From contig JAOAPR010000046.1 of NCBI GenBank assembly GCA_025463005.1, positions 1 through 64,000 of the forward strand: a stretch of 64,000 bases of DNA. Direction: 5' to 3'. The stretch comes from Bryobacterales bacterium (GTDB lineage: Bacteria > Acidobacteriota > Terriglobia > Bryobacterales > Bryobacteraceae). The notes below the pieces were generated by a model. That model was not told the DNA's origin. It worked only from the letters and a program-made list of their open reading frames with translations, and searched no databases. Positions 18,759 to 27,203 of this stretch are shown one piece after another (position 1 is the first letter of the stretch; the number at the start of each line of letters is the position of its first letter). A program made the translations under genes and the position numbers.

Positions 18759-20294
18759 TCACTGAAACAGATTGATCAAGCCGTTCTGCAGACACTGCAC
18801 GGTGCTGTTGCCGCTTGTGATCGGATTTTGGGGGGAGCCGCCGTCCGTTGCGCGCGCCAGGTTGACGAAACTATTGTTCGTAAAAATGACGCCATCGAGC
18901 GAGCCTGGGCTGTTGCCGTAGACTCCGGTTCCTTGAAATCCGCCTGTAGTGCGGATCGTGTTCCCCTCGTAGCGCGATTGTGCGTTGCTCCCGGCATTGC
19001 CGTTGATCCGGATACCGATGAATCCGGGACCTGGGATGGGAGTGGAGGTTTCAAGAATAATGCTGTTACCCGTGATGGAGACGCTGGCGCGCGGCGGAGT
19101 GATGCCGATGCCCGTAAAAACTGTGGAAGCATCGTTAGGCCACACCGCCGATCGGAGAATCGTATTGCCGGACACCCGGGATCCCTCCCACTGTTCGCCG
19201 CTCGTGTCGATACCCAGGAATTGAGCGTCTGCGATGTAATTGCCGGTGATGACCGTCGACTGCTTAGAGTATCGCGAGTTGGTCACGTAGATTCCGGTTT
19301 TTGCGTTGTGAAGGAAGTGATTGTTCTGAATGGTGAGGTTGGAAGCTTCGACAGTCATGCCCAGCTCGAAATCGCGAACCAGATTGTCCGCGACCAATGC
19401 CCCGGCCGATCCGACCTCGATTCCGATCTCCCCGGCGCCTTCAACCACATTTTCGACAATTTGGGCGCCTGTCCCGGTGAACACCGAGATTCCAAAGAAG
19501 GACGTGCCCGGCGGCACATGCCATCCGGTGAATACGTTCTGACTCACCACAATACTGCCGGGCCTGCTCTGTCCCTCGCCGATGACTTCGATGCCCATCC
19601 TGGTCAGGTTCGTTCCGTCATTGTTCGCGATCGTAAGGCTCTGGCCGTACTCGACCGGCACGGGATTGTACATGACGGTGATCGCATTGTCTCGGGTGAT
19701 CGTGTCGAAATGATTGCTGGTGATGGCCAGATGATTGGGGCTGAACACAGAAATTCCACCACTGCAGTTAAAGAACAGGTTCCCCGTGATGGTCGTTTGA
19801 TCGAGAGTGCCAGGACTGTAGATGGCATACTGGCCGACCGTGTTCATCGCCGTGATATTCCGAATCGAGATGTTCGTGGCGATCAGGGCGCTGGTGTTCT
19901 CGGCAAAGTCGACCACAAACGCGTTGCCGACGTTATTCCCATCGACCGTCAACCCGGTAAGCGAAACGTTGGAGGGATACGGGTCGCGCAGGCTCAAAAC
20001 TGGCGAACCGCTGGCTGCGCGACTACTCAAACGAATCTTGGCCCAGCCGGAATAGTTCCGGCCGGATTGCAGAAGGATGGTCCGGCTCACGGAATAGGTG
20101 TACGCGGCGCCGCCGAAGTCGATCGTCGAGCCTGCGGGAGCCGCGTTGATAGCGGACTGAATTGCGTCGGCGTCGTCGGTGGATCCGTCGCCCCGCGCGC
20201 CGAACTGTTGGACAGAAACGGCTTGAGCACTCAAGAAGCTAGATAAAGCTAACGCTATTCCCCAGAAAAACACAGTGTGAGCACGGCTGGACAT
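18759..20294 (-). CDS. Secreted right-handed beta-helix protein (pectate-lyase-3 type)
   Basis: 511 residues with a signal peptide ending near SFLSAQA. The Pectate_lyase_3 entry motif QFGARGDGSTDDADAIQSAI follows. The remainder is a long series of beta-helix coils with repeated N-N-x-F / G-N-x-I patterns (VVSQNVFTGWHV, IVENVVEGAGE, SVTGNSI-like). Such proteins bind or cleave polysaccharide. In an EPS locus it may be a matrix lyase or epimerase. It is the only minus-strand gene inside the EPS cluster, so it is regulated separately. No catalytic residues can be fixed by eye. Confidence 0.9.
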   Translation of the reverse strand: MSSRAHTVFFWGIALALSSFLSAQAVSVQQFGARGDGSTDDADAIQSAINAAPAGSTIDFGGAAYTYSVSRTILLQSGRNYSGWAKIRLSSRAASGSPVLSLRDPYPSNVSLTGLTVDGNNVGNAFVVDFAENTSALIATNISIRNITAMNTVGQYAIYSPGTLDQTTITGNLFFNCSGGISVFSPNHLAITSNHFDTITRDNAITVMYNPVPVEYGQSLTIANNDGTNLTRMGIEVIGEGQSRPGSIVVSQNVFTGWHVPPGTSFFGISVFTGTGAQIVENVVEGAGEIGIEVGSAGALVADNLVRDFELGMTVEASNLTIQNNHFLHNAKTGIYVTNSRYSKQSTVITGNYIADAQFLGIDTSGEQWEGSRVSGNTILRSAVWPNDASTVFTGIGITPPRASVSITGNSIILETSTPIPGPGFIGIRINGNAGSNAQSRYEGNTIRTTGGFQGTGVYGNSPGSLDGVIFTNNSFVNLARATDGGSPQNPITSGNSTVQCLQNGLINLFQ

Positions 20295-20501
20295 CCGGAA
20301 TAATTATCTCCAAACAGAAAAACGCGGAATGCTCCGGCCGGCCCAAAGTACAGCTGGAGCCGAAGCAATCACATCTGCAGTGAGTTCATCGGCGGACGAG
20401 CCGTGAACTTTACCAGTAGCAGTATTCGTCGGTAAAAACCACCTTCTCATATTGCAGCCCGGCTGTCCATTAGGAAACCGCCCTAGTAGAAAAGCAGAGT
20501 C

Positions 20502-21848
20502 ATGACGCCAGCAAGAACCAGCAGGTGGCATACCGTTCCGGATCGAGGGGGGCTGCATACACGAGTTGTTCTGCAGCGTGTTGCTCCGCGGACAGCGCGC
20601 GGATTTCTATGGGCAGCAGAAGTGATGATTATCGGCTACTTGGCATTCGGCCGTGGATTCGCGCACCTCGGAGCCGCACCTGTTTATCCTGCCGAACTCT
20701 TTCTCGCTACTTCGTTCTTATTCGGCGGCGCGGCCTGGATTCAGCTTTACTTGCGCGAACTGGCACGCGGGTGGCCCGTGGCCGTCGTGATGACTGCGTT
20801 TTTCGCATGGGGCCTGTTCGAGACCAGCCGAGGCATCTTGGGCGGCTACAGCCTGATCGAAAGCCTTCGAGGCTTGGCGGCTCACTATTACGCGATTTTC
20901 TTCTTCATCGGATGGCAACTCGCCTCCGGCACAAACCCGCAATGGTTTCTGAGGCTCCTGACGCGTGCATCGGCCATTATGACTGCTAGCGGCGTCCTGA
21001 CCGCCGCGCTGTCACACCTGGGCTCAAGTGTTGGACTGATCGCCCTGTTTCTGACTCCGCCGGCGATGCCGGCGTACACCGCTGTCGGTTTGCTGGCCTT
21101 TGCTCCGTACCTGTCCGTGTGGTTTTACCCCTTATTTGGCGGCAGCCTGACGACACTCTTGCTGCATCCAGGCCGAGCCGCCTGGCTCAGCATGTTGATC
21201 GGCGGCGGATTGGTTGTCTACGGATCGGGCAGAGCCCTGATTCGCCGCCTCCTGATCGTCACGATTGGGCTTGTTTTGATGCTTGTAACGATCGGCCCCC
21301 TGCTCCCGGTGATGGAAGGCAGGGGTGGAAATCTTTCGCCCCGATGGCTGATGGCCAGGATGGTCACGCTGGTGGATTCGGACATCGCTGAACAAATCAT
21401 CGCCACAGAAGGAAGCGCCGCGGACGTATCGAAAATTCGTTCGATCTCCGGCACTAAAGAGTGGCGAAAGCGATTCTGGAGCGCCACCTTAGATTCCCTG
21501 GAGGCCGAGAACCTGTGGCTGACCGGTCACGGCTACGGGTTCTCGCTCGGAACTCTGATTCATGAAGACGTTCGCACGCCTCACAACTTTGCCATCTATC
21601 TGCTCGGCTACACGGGATGCGTGGGGCTCGCCTTGTACGCAGGATTTGTCCTCGCCTTGTTCGCGGCGATGCGCGCCTTACCACGTGGACCGTTCCGGCT
21701 GTTTCTAATCGGTCAACTCGCCACCACATTGATCGTGGCGTCTTTCGGCAATGGACTCGAGACTCCATTTGTTGCCGTGCCCTTCTACCTCGTTATGGGA
21801 CTCGCTTACGGTTTCGCGCGGGCGGGCGCCGGAGCGTCGCATGCGTAA
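20502..21848 (+). CDS. O-antigen ligase/polymerase family membrane protein (Wzy-like)
   Basis: 448 residues with 10-12 hydrophobic segments. A large periplasmic loop around residues 255-345 contains MEGRGGNLSPRWLMARMVT and GHGYGFSLGTLIHEDVRTPHNF, where the late HxxxH-type loop (RTPHNFAIYLLGYTG) is characteristic of the Wzy_C family. It is probably the EPS polymerase. It starts about 200 bases downstream of the beta-helix gene's start, so this intergenic space must carry divergent promoters. The end overlaps the next GT4 gene by 8 bases. Confidence 0.85.
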   Translation: MTPARTSRWHTVPDRGGLHTRVVLQRVAPRTARGFLWAAEVMIIGYLAFGRGFAHLGAAPVYPAELFLATSFLFGGAAWIQLYLRELARGWPVAVVMTAFFAWGLFETSRGILGGYSLIESLRGLAAHYYAIFFFIGWQLASGTNPQWFLRLLTRASAIMTASGVLTAALSHLGSSVGLIALFLTPPAMPAYTAVGLLAFAPYLSVWFYPLFGGSLTTLLLHPGRAAWLSMLIGGGLVVYGSGRALIRRLLIVTIGLVLMLVTIGPLLPVMEGRGGNLSPRWLMARMVTLVDSDIAEQIIATEGSAADVSKIRSISGTKEWRKRFWSATLDSLEAENLWLTGHGYGFSLGTLIHEDVRTPHNFAIYLLGYTGCVGLALYAGFVLALFAAMRALPRGPFRLFLIGQLATTLIVASFGNGLETPFVAVPFYLVMGLAYGFARAGAGASHA

Positions 21849-23007
21849 AATCCTGATCGTGGTGCCGCACCTTTACGGCTCCATGCGCCTGCTGGCGGAC
21901 AACATGCGTTACCTCGATCTGGAGCAGTACCGCATTACGATGCTCGTGTTGGAGCCTGTTCTGACGCTACAGGACGAATTCCCTCCGCAGGTGAAGATCG
22001 TCACGGCAGCCTATACAAAAGCTGGAAAAGCGGGAGCTCGGCTGGGCTATCCAATCGATCGAAGCAAGCTCCGCCGCTGGGCTCACCGCTTCTTTCAGGT
22101 GTGGCGAGAAGCTAAGCGGCACGATCTGGTCATAAGCTGGTCGGAGCTGACCCCGACTTACGTTACGGTGGCAGCCGGCGCGCTCGCGAGAAGGCCGGTG
22201 ATCGGCTGGGTGCATATCCATCTCTCGAGGACTTTCGAGCTTAGGATCCGGCCGCGCTGGGCCCACTCTCCCGCCATTCGGCTGTTCTATCCGATCCTGC
22301 GACGCGTGGTCGGGTGCTCGCGTCCTGTAAGTGATGATCTTCAAACCTCTTTCGGGCTAAAGAACGTTACCTGTATCTCAAATACCGTGGATATCCAGCG
22401 GATTCGCAAGTGCGCTTTAGAGGAGATCGAAGGCGATCTGCGGGAACTCTATTCCCCCTCCACGCCGGTCATCATCAACGTTGCGGCGCTGGAACCGCAA
22501 AAAGGTCAAGAGGTTTTGATACAGGCTCACGCCCTCGTGATCGGCAAGGGTTTGGCACATCGACTTCTCTTGGTCGGCGACGGGACCAGGAGAAAAGAGT
22601 TGGCCGCTCTGGCCAAGGCACTCGACGTCTCAGCCACCGTTCACTTTGCGGGTTTCAGAAAGAACCCGTACACGCTGATCGCTCGTTCCTCGGCATTGGT
22701 GCTCAGCTCGCACATGGAGGGATTCGCTCTTGTGCTCGCCGAAGCCTTGGCTTTGGGCGTTCCCATAGTCTCTACCGACTGTGAAGCGGGTCCGCGTGAG
22801 GTCCTTCAGGACGGGCGTTTTGGCTTGCTCGTGCCCGTGAACGACAAAGAGAAGCTGGCTGCGGCGATGGAGCGGATCCTTACCGAAATCGAACTCAGGG
22901 AGCGGCTTACCCATGAGGCGCAAGGCGATTGCAGCCACATTGACGCTGCCCGTAGCGCGGCCCAAATGGAATCTCTGTTTGAAGAGGCACTGGTGGGAAG
23001 AGCATGA
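21841..23007 (+). CDS. Glycosyltransferase family 4 protein
   Basis: 388 residues from the ATG at 21841, which lies in the last codons of the polymerase gene. Typical GT4 blocks are KILIVVPHLYGSMRLLADN, CISNTVDIQRIRK, LEPQKGQEVLIQA, HFAGFRKNPYTLI and the donor-binding EGFALVLAEALALGVPIVST, which has the E-x7-E motif. It acts in the cytoplasm on the EPS repeat unit. Its stop overlaps the next gene's start (ATGA), so the two GT4 enzymes are co-translated. Confidence 0.92.
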   Translation: MRKILIVVPHLYGSMRLLADNMRYLDLEQYRITMLVLEPVLTLQDEFPPQVKIVTAAYTKAGKAGARLGYPIDRSKLRRWAHRFFQVWREAKRHDLVISWSELTPTYVTVAAGALARRPVIGWVHIHLSRTFELRIRPRWAHSPAIRLFYPILRRVVGCSRPVSDDLQTSFGLKNVTCISNTVDIQRIRKCALEEIEGDLRELYSPSTPVIINVAALEPQKGQEVLIQAHALVIGKGLAHRLLLVGDGTRRKELAALAKALDVSATVHFAGFRKNPYTLIARSSALVLSSHMEGFALVLAEALALGVPIVSTDCEAGPREVLQDGRFGLLVPVNDKEKLAAAMERILTEIELRERLTHEAQGDCSHIDAARSAAQMESLFEEALVGRA

Positions 23008-24278
23008 ACAACCTATATGCAAAAGGCGACGGAATTCTCCTGATCCATAATTCGTACCAGCAGGCCGGCGGCGAGGATCGTGTGTTTGACCTCGAGGTCC
23101 GATTACTGCAAGCGAATGGACATCGCGTCTACCAGTATCAGGACCACAACCGGAGAGTCCCGGGCATGGGTCGCATGGAATTGGTTCTGGGCACGATTTG
23201 GAACAACAGCAGCTATCGCGATGTGACTGCTCTCATCCAAAGGGAACGAATTGGCTTGGTTCATGTACACAACACCTTCCCACTGATTTCTCCTTCGGTA
23301 TATTACGCGGCGCGGAAAGCCGGCGTAGCCGTGGTTCAAACGCTGCACAATTATCGTCTATTGTGTCCGGATGCGAAATTGATGCGGCAGGGGAAAGTAT
23401 GTGAAGACTGTCTGGGCCGCAGCATTCCCTGGCCCGGCGTAGTTCGAGGCTGTTATCAGGGAAGCCGTTGCGCCACCGCCGTGACCGCTGCGATGACGAG
23501 CACACATCGGCTGCTGGGTACTTGGTCCAAATGCATTGACCAGTATGTTGCGCTGACGGAGTTCGCACGGAGCAAGTTCATTGAAGGCGGATTGCCCGCC
23601 GCGAAGATCGCAGTCAAACCGAATTTCATTGACCCGGATCCAGGTTGCGGCCGCCCCGGCGACTACGCGCTGTTTGTCGGACGCCTTTCTCCGGAAAAGG
23701 GCCTCGCGACGCTGATCGAGGCCTGGGACAGGCTGGCAAACCCTATCCCGCTTAGGGTAATTGGCGACGGACCTCTGTCGCCACAAATTCTCGCTGCCGC
23801 GGCGCGCAATCCTCGGATCCAGTGGATGGGGGCGTTGCCGGCATCTGAAGTACGGCGGCAAATGCAGAGCGCACGCTTTCTGGTCTGCCCTTCTATCTGG
23901 TACGAAAGTTTCGGAATGATTATCGTCGAGGCGTTCTCGACCGGGCTGCCTGTAATTGCAAGCAATTTAGGGGCGATGGCAGAGCTGGTGGAGCATGAGC
24001 GAACAGGTCTTCTGTTCACGCCCGGTGACCCCGCGGATCTCGCGCGGATTGTCCAGTTCGCGCTAGATCGTCCTCAGTTGCTGGACTACATGCGCATGCG
24101 AGCCCGTCGTGAATACGAGCAACACTATACGGCATCCACGAACTATCACCTTCTGATGTCAATCTACGAAGATGCGGATCGCCACAACAGCGCCCGAGTT
24201 CGCCCCAACGCCCTGAATGACCTCGCTCTTGAAAGGAACGTATGCAAGCCCCCAATCAATCGACCAGCGCAGTCATGA
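23004..24278 (+). CDS. Glycosyltransferase family 4 protein
   Basis: 424 residues. N-terminal ILLIHNSYQQAGGEDRVFD is typical of a GT4 subgroup common in EPS clusters. A cysteine-containing segment LLCPDAKLMRQGKVCEDCLG near residues 120-138 is also seen in that subgroup. The C-terminal donor domain shows FVGRLSPEKGLATLIEA and PSIWYESFGMIIVEAFSTG with E-x7-E. The 3' end overlaps the start of the RRE/PqqD gene, physically joining the EPS operon to the RiPP cluster. Confidence 0.92.
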   Translation: MNNLYAKGDGILLIHNSYQQAGGEDRVFDLEVRLLQANGHRVYQYQDHNRRVPGMGRMELVLGTIWNNSSYRDVTALIQRERIGLVHVHNTFPLISPSVYYAARKAGVAVVQTLHNYRLLCPDAKLMRQGKVCEDCLGRSIPWPGVVRGCYQGSRCATAVTAAMTSTHRLLGTWSKCIDQYVALTEFARSKFIEGGLPAAKIAVKPNFIDPDPGCGRPGDYALFVGRLSPEKGLATLIEAWDRLANPIPLRVIGDGPLSPQILAAAARNPRIQWMGALPASEVRRQMQSARFLVCPSIWYESFGMIIVEAFSTGLPVIASNLGAMAELVEHERTGLLFTPGDPADLARIVQFALDRPQLLDYMRMRARREYEQHYTASTNYHLLMSIYEDADRHNSARVRPNALNDLALERNVCKPPINRPAQS

Positions 24279-24559
24279 CAATATCTTCGAATGTCACCGT
24301 GAGCCGACGGAGCAACATCGTCTCATGCAATCTAAGCGACGAAACAGTTCTCCTTGATTTGACCTCTGGCATTTACTTCGGGCTGAACCAGGTGGGAGCG
24401 AGTATTTGGGCTCTGATCGCGACACCACGGAGCACCGGCGAACTTCGGGACGAGCTGCTCAAGGAATATGAGATCGATACGGCGGCTTGTGACACGGCTA
24501 TGCTGCAGTTTCTGAATCACCTGGCAGCAAAAGGTCTCATCACCTTACAGGAGAAATGA
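24242..24559 (+). CDS. PqqD-like RRE protein (lasso B1)
   Basis: 105 residues from the ATG at 24242, which has a GAAAGGA ribosome site. An internal ATG at 24275 would give an ATGA overlap with the glycosyltransferase stop and is a possible alternative. The PqqD fold is shown by LSDETVLLDLTSGIYFGLNQVGASIW and then a helical C-terminus. PqqD-type RiPP recognition elements bind the leader of the precursor and deliver it to the B2 protease and the cyclase. The next gene, B2, overlaps it by ATGA. Confidence 0.9.
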   Translation: MQAPNQSTSAVMTISSNVTVSRRSNIVSCNLSDETVLLDLTSGIYFGLNQVGASIWALIATPRSTGELRDELLKEYEIDTAACDTAMLQFLNHLAAKGLITLQEK

Positions 24560-25008
24560 CAGTACGGACTCTCTTGCGTGTCCCCCGAAAGCTTCTCGCA
24601 ATGAGGCATGAGAGGCGGCGTTTACTAGTACAGGCCGCTGTATTGTTGGTAATCGCGAGACTATTGCTGCTGATATTTCCACTGAGGAGAGTGAGGCCGA
24701 TGATGACTGTGGCAGCGCGATGGCTTCCAGGAGTTCAACGGCCGTCGCCACCAGAAGACGTTGTGTGGGCGCTGGCGGCCGTTACCCGGAGGTTCTCCGG
24801 CACATGTCTGGTGAATGCCGTTGCGGCTCACGCTCTACTGCACAAACATGGACATTCATCAACCGTTCGCGTAGGCGCGGCGCGCAAAGAGGGTGCTTTC
24901 GCAGCCCACGCCTGGGTGGAACGGGACGGTGAAATCGTGATGGGTGGACCACAGTCGGTGATCGCGGAATATACACCCTTTCCGCGGTGGGATGACTTCA
25001 CATTATGA
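24556..25008 (+). CDS. Lasso peptide biosynthesis B2 protein (transglutaminase-like leader peptidase)
   Basis: 150 residues. The catalytic set of the family is visible: Cys84 in SGTCLVNAVAAHALL, His118 in FAAHAWVE and Asp124 in VERDGE. The N-terminal hydrophobic stretch (VQAAVLLVIARLLLLIF, about 25-41) may anchor it to the membrane or pack against B1. The family cleaves the leader from the precursor, usually two residues after a conserved Thr. It is coupled by ATGA overlaps to both B1 and the cyclase gene. Confidence 0.92.
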   Translation: MTVRTLLRVPRKLLAMRHERRRLLVQAAVLLVIARLLLLIFPLRRVRPMMTVAARWLPGVQRPSPPEDVVWALAAVTRRFSGTCLVNAVAAHALLHKHGHSSTVRVGAARKEGAFAAHAWVERDGEIVMGGPQSVIAEYTPFPRWDDFTL

Positions 25009-26915
25009 GCGGAATCATCGGCCTGTTTCGCAGAGACGGCGCGCCAGTTGGAAGCGAAATGACCGCGGGCATGCTTGGCGCGATCATGCACCGCGGACCC
25101 GATAATTCCGGAGTGTGGAACAAGGGATCGGCTGGACTGGGTCATTGTATGTTGTGGACGACGCCGGAGTCGCTGAGCGAAATCCTGCCATTCGAAGACA
25201 CCGCTTCGGGCTTGGCGATCACGTGTGATGCGCGAATCGATAATCGTGCCGAATTGATCGAGGGCCTTGGGTTGCAGGCGCGAGTCGGCGAAGTTACAGA
25301 CAGCGCTTTGATCCTGGCTGCGTACGTCAAATGGGGAGTGGAATGTCCCAGCCACTTGATCGGGGATTTTGTATTTGCCATCTTCGACAACAAGAATCAA
25401 CAGATGTTCTGCGCCCGGGATCCGATGGGCGTGAAATGTCTGTACTACTACCTCTCCGACCGTCTGTTTGCGTTCAGCTCCGAAATTAAGGGGCTGACGC
25501 GGCTATCGGAAGTGCCACAGCACCTAAACGAAGTTCGTGTTCTGGATTATCTGGTAAATCTTTTCGACGATCGGACCATCACGTTTTATCAACATATCCT
25601 GCGCCTGCCGCAGGCCACCAGCCTCGTCGTGAGCCGGGACCAGACGCGCGCATCCACGTATTGGTCGTTAGATCCTCATCGCGAGTTGAAGCTCGCATCT
25701 GATGAGGAATACTCGGAGGCGTTCAAGACTTGCTTTGTCGAATCCGTTCGATGCCGGTTGCGCAGCGCTTATCCCGTGGTTTCCGCGTTGAGCGGAGGCC
25801 TGGATTCTTCGTCCATCACATGCGTCGCAAGGCAGCTCTACGATTCCGCCGGAAACCATCAGCCCCTGGATACAGTTTCTCTGATTTTTCCCGGGCTGCC
25901 AAAAGAGGATCTTCGGTACATCGATGAGCGCGAATTCATCGACGCTGTTCTCACGACTGGAAACTACCGGCCGCATTTCGTCCACGCCGATCAACTGACG
26001 CCGCTCCAGGACGTCCGCCAGATTCAATTCCATTTGGATGAAGCATTCTTTGCCGGAAACCTCTACCTGCACTGGGAGATGTATCGCACGACGCACTGCA
26101 ACGGGAGTCGTATCTTTCTGGACGGACTCGACGGGGACACCACCATTTCACATGGGTTTGAATATCTGGCTGACTTGATTCTCAGTTTGCGATGGAAAAC
26201 CCTTCTTCGGGAAGTGCAACTGATCCGTCAGAACCTGGGGATCGGCCGCAAGCGAGTGCTTCGCGACTACTGCATCAAGCCGCTGTGTCCTACCTGGGTT
26301 TATAAAACCTGGGATTGGGCGCATGGCCGCCGCGGGGACACACGGATCACAGGTGAGTTAGTCACGCGGGAATTCAAAGAAAGGCTCGGGCTGACCGAAC
26401 GTGTCAACTCATTTCTCACCAGCAGCCGTTCCTGCACTCGCACAGCCCGCGAAAAGCATTGGGAAATGCTGAATTTCCCGCTGTATGCCCACGCTCTGGA
26501 AATGGCTGACAAGGCGTCCGCCGCATTTCAAGTTGAAGCACGCTATCCCTTTTTCGATCGCCGGTTGATCGAACTGTGCCTTGCCTTGCCTGCTCGTCAA
26601 AAACTCGGTCAAGGATGGAGCCGTTGGATTCTGCGCCGGGCGATGGAAGGTATTCTTCCCAAAGATATACAGTGGAGACCCGCCAAGGGTAACCTGAGTC
26701 CAAATTTCTATCGCAAGCTGATCGAGGGCGACCGTAAGCTCCTGGATGAGACAGTTGAGTCGCAGACGTTGGCTCCCTATTTGGATCTTTCGGCGATCAA
26801 GGCCGCTTATCGGCGGTATGAATCCGCTCCACTACACTCGCATGTCGATTCCTCTCAACTTTTCGCTGCGGCAAATCTGGCCGTATGGCTGGATACCGTT
26901 CGATTGAAAGCTTGA
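25005..26915 (+). CDS. Asparagine-synthetase-like lasso cyclase (C protein)
   Basis: 636 residues: N-terminal class-II glutaminase-like domain and C-terminal Asn-synthase domain. The PP-loop SGGLDSSS lies at residues 263-270, as needed to adenylate a side-chain carboxylate. The protein starts MSGIIGLF, so the catalytic Cys2 of true glutamine-dependent synthetases is Ser. It therefore cannot release ammonia from glutamine in the usual way, which fits the lasso cyclases, where the precursor's own N-terminal amine is the nucleophile. It is overlapped by B2 (ATGA). The precursor gene begins 62 bases after its stop. Confidence 0.92.
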   Translation: MSGIIGLFRRDGAPVGSEMTAGMLGAIMHRGPDNSGVWNKGSAGLGHCMLWTTPESLSEILPFEDTASGLAITCDARIDNRAELIEGLGLQARVGEVTDSALILAAYVKWGVECPSHLIGDFVFAIFDNKNQQMFCARDPMGVKCLYYYLSDRLFAFSSEIKGLTRLSEVPQHLNEVRVLDYLVNLFDDRTITFYQHILRLPQATSLVVSRDQTRASTYWSLDPHRELKLASDEEYSEAFKTCFVESVRCRLRSAYPVVSALSGGLDSSSITCVARQLYDSAGNHQPLDTVSLIFPGLPKEDLRYIDEREFIDAVLTTGNYRPHFVHADQLTPLQDVRQIQFHLDEAFFAGNLYLHWEMYRTTHCNGSRIFLDGLDGDTTISHGFEYLADLILSLRWKTLLREVQLIRQNLGIGRKRVLRDYCIKPLCPTWVYKTWDWAHGRRGDTRITGELVTREFKERLGLTERVNSFLTSSRSCTRTAREKHWEMLNFPLYAHALEMADKASAAFQVEARYPFFDRRLIELCLALPARQKLGQGWSRWILRRAMEGILPKDIQWRPAKGNLSPNFYRKLIEGDRKLLDETVESQTLAPYLDLSAIKAAYRRYESAPLHSHVDSSQLFAAANLAVWLDTVRLKA

Positions 26916-26977
26916 CGTGATGCCCGCCAGTGGCGACGGCGGTCCCCGTCCATTTCAAAAGAAAGGAGGTAGAAAGC

Positions 26978-27118
26978 ATGACCGAGAAAAAGACCTGGTC
27001 CCCACCCACTCTGACCGAGTTTGGAAACGTGGAAGACCTCACCTTGGCAACCAACAAGGTCTTCGGTACTGGCGACGCTTTTACGTTTCAGGGCCAGACC
27101 ACAAGACTCAGCGGATGA
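26978..27118 (+). CDS. Lasso-type RiPP precursor peptide (A)
   Basis: 46 residues from the ATG at 26978, which has a near-perfect AAAGGAGGT ribosome site 8 bases upstream; an upstream in-frame ATG at 26930 lacks one. The leader fits the lasso pattern Y-x2-P-x-L-x3-G-x5-T exactly, with Trp7 for Tyr, then Pro10, Leu12, Gly16 and Thr22. Cleavage two residues after the start of the TL pair would leave a 23-residue core starting ATNKVFGTGD. Its only acidic residue, Asp33, is then at core position 10, not 7-9. If cleavage is after Asn26 or Thr25 the ring would have 7 (Lys1) or 8 (Asn1) residues. The tail ends TTRLSG. Confidence 0.88.
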   Translation: MTEKKTWSPPTLTEFGNVEDLTLATNKVFGTGDAFTFQGQTTRLSG

Positions 27119-27159
27119 TTAGCGGATGTCTCCTCAGGTCCGATAATTCTGGGGAGTTC

Positions 27160-27192
27160 GGCGGGGGAGGACCTTTATGACCCGCCCCCGCC
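27160..27192 (+). promoter_or_regulatory. GC-only hairpin after the precursor gene
   Basis: GGCGGGGG at 27160-27167 pairs perfectly with CCCCCGCC at 27185-27192; after one mismatch, two more G-C pairs close an 11-base loop. It lies 42 bases after the precursor stop and just before the kinase gene. No T-tract follows, so it is more likely an mRNA 3'-end stabiliser or partial attenuator than a full terminator. This is inference from the position. Confidence 0.5.
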
Positions 27193-27203
27193 CAATATAA
27201 ACT

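Noticed and set aside
18741-20246. 501-codon plus-strand frame antisense to the beta-helix gene
   Set aside because: Mirror of the repetitive beta-helix coding; no recognisable motif, while the minus strand has a signal peptide and the Pectate_lyase_3 motif.
24242-26915. Reading the Asn-synthetase-like gene as an EPS or primary-metabolism asparagine synthetase
   Set aside because: Ser2 replaces the catalytic Cys, and RRE, B2 and a precursor flank it; the RiPP reading fits better.
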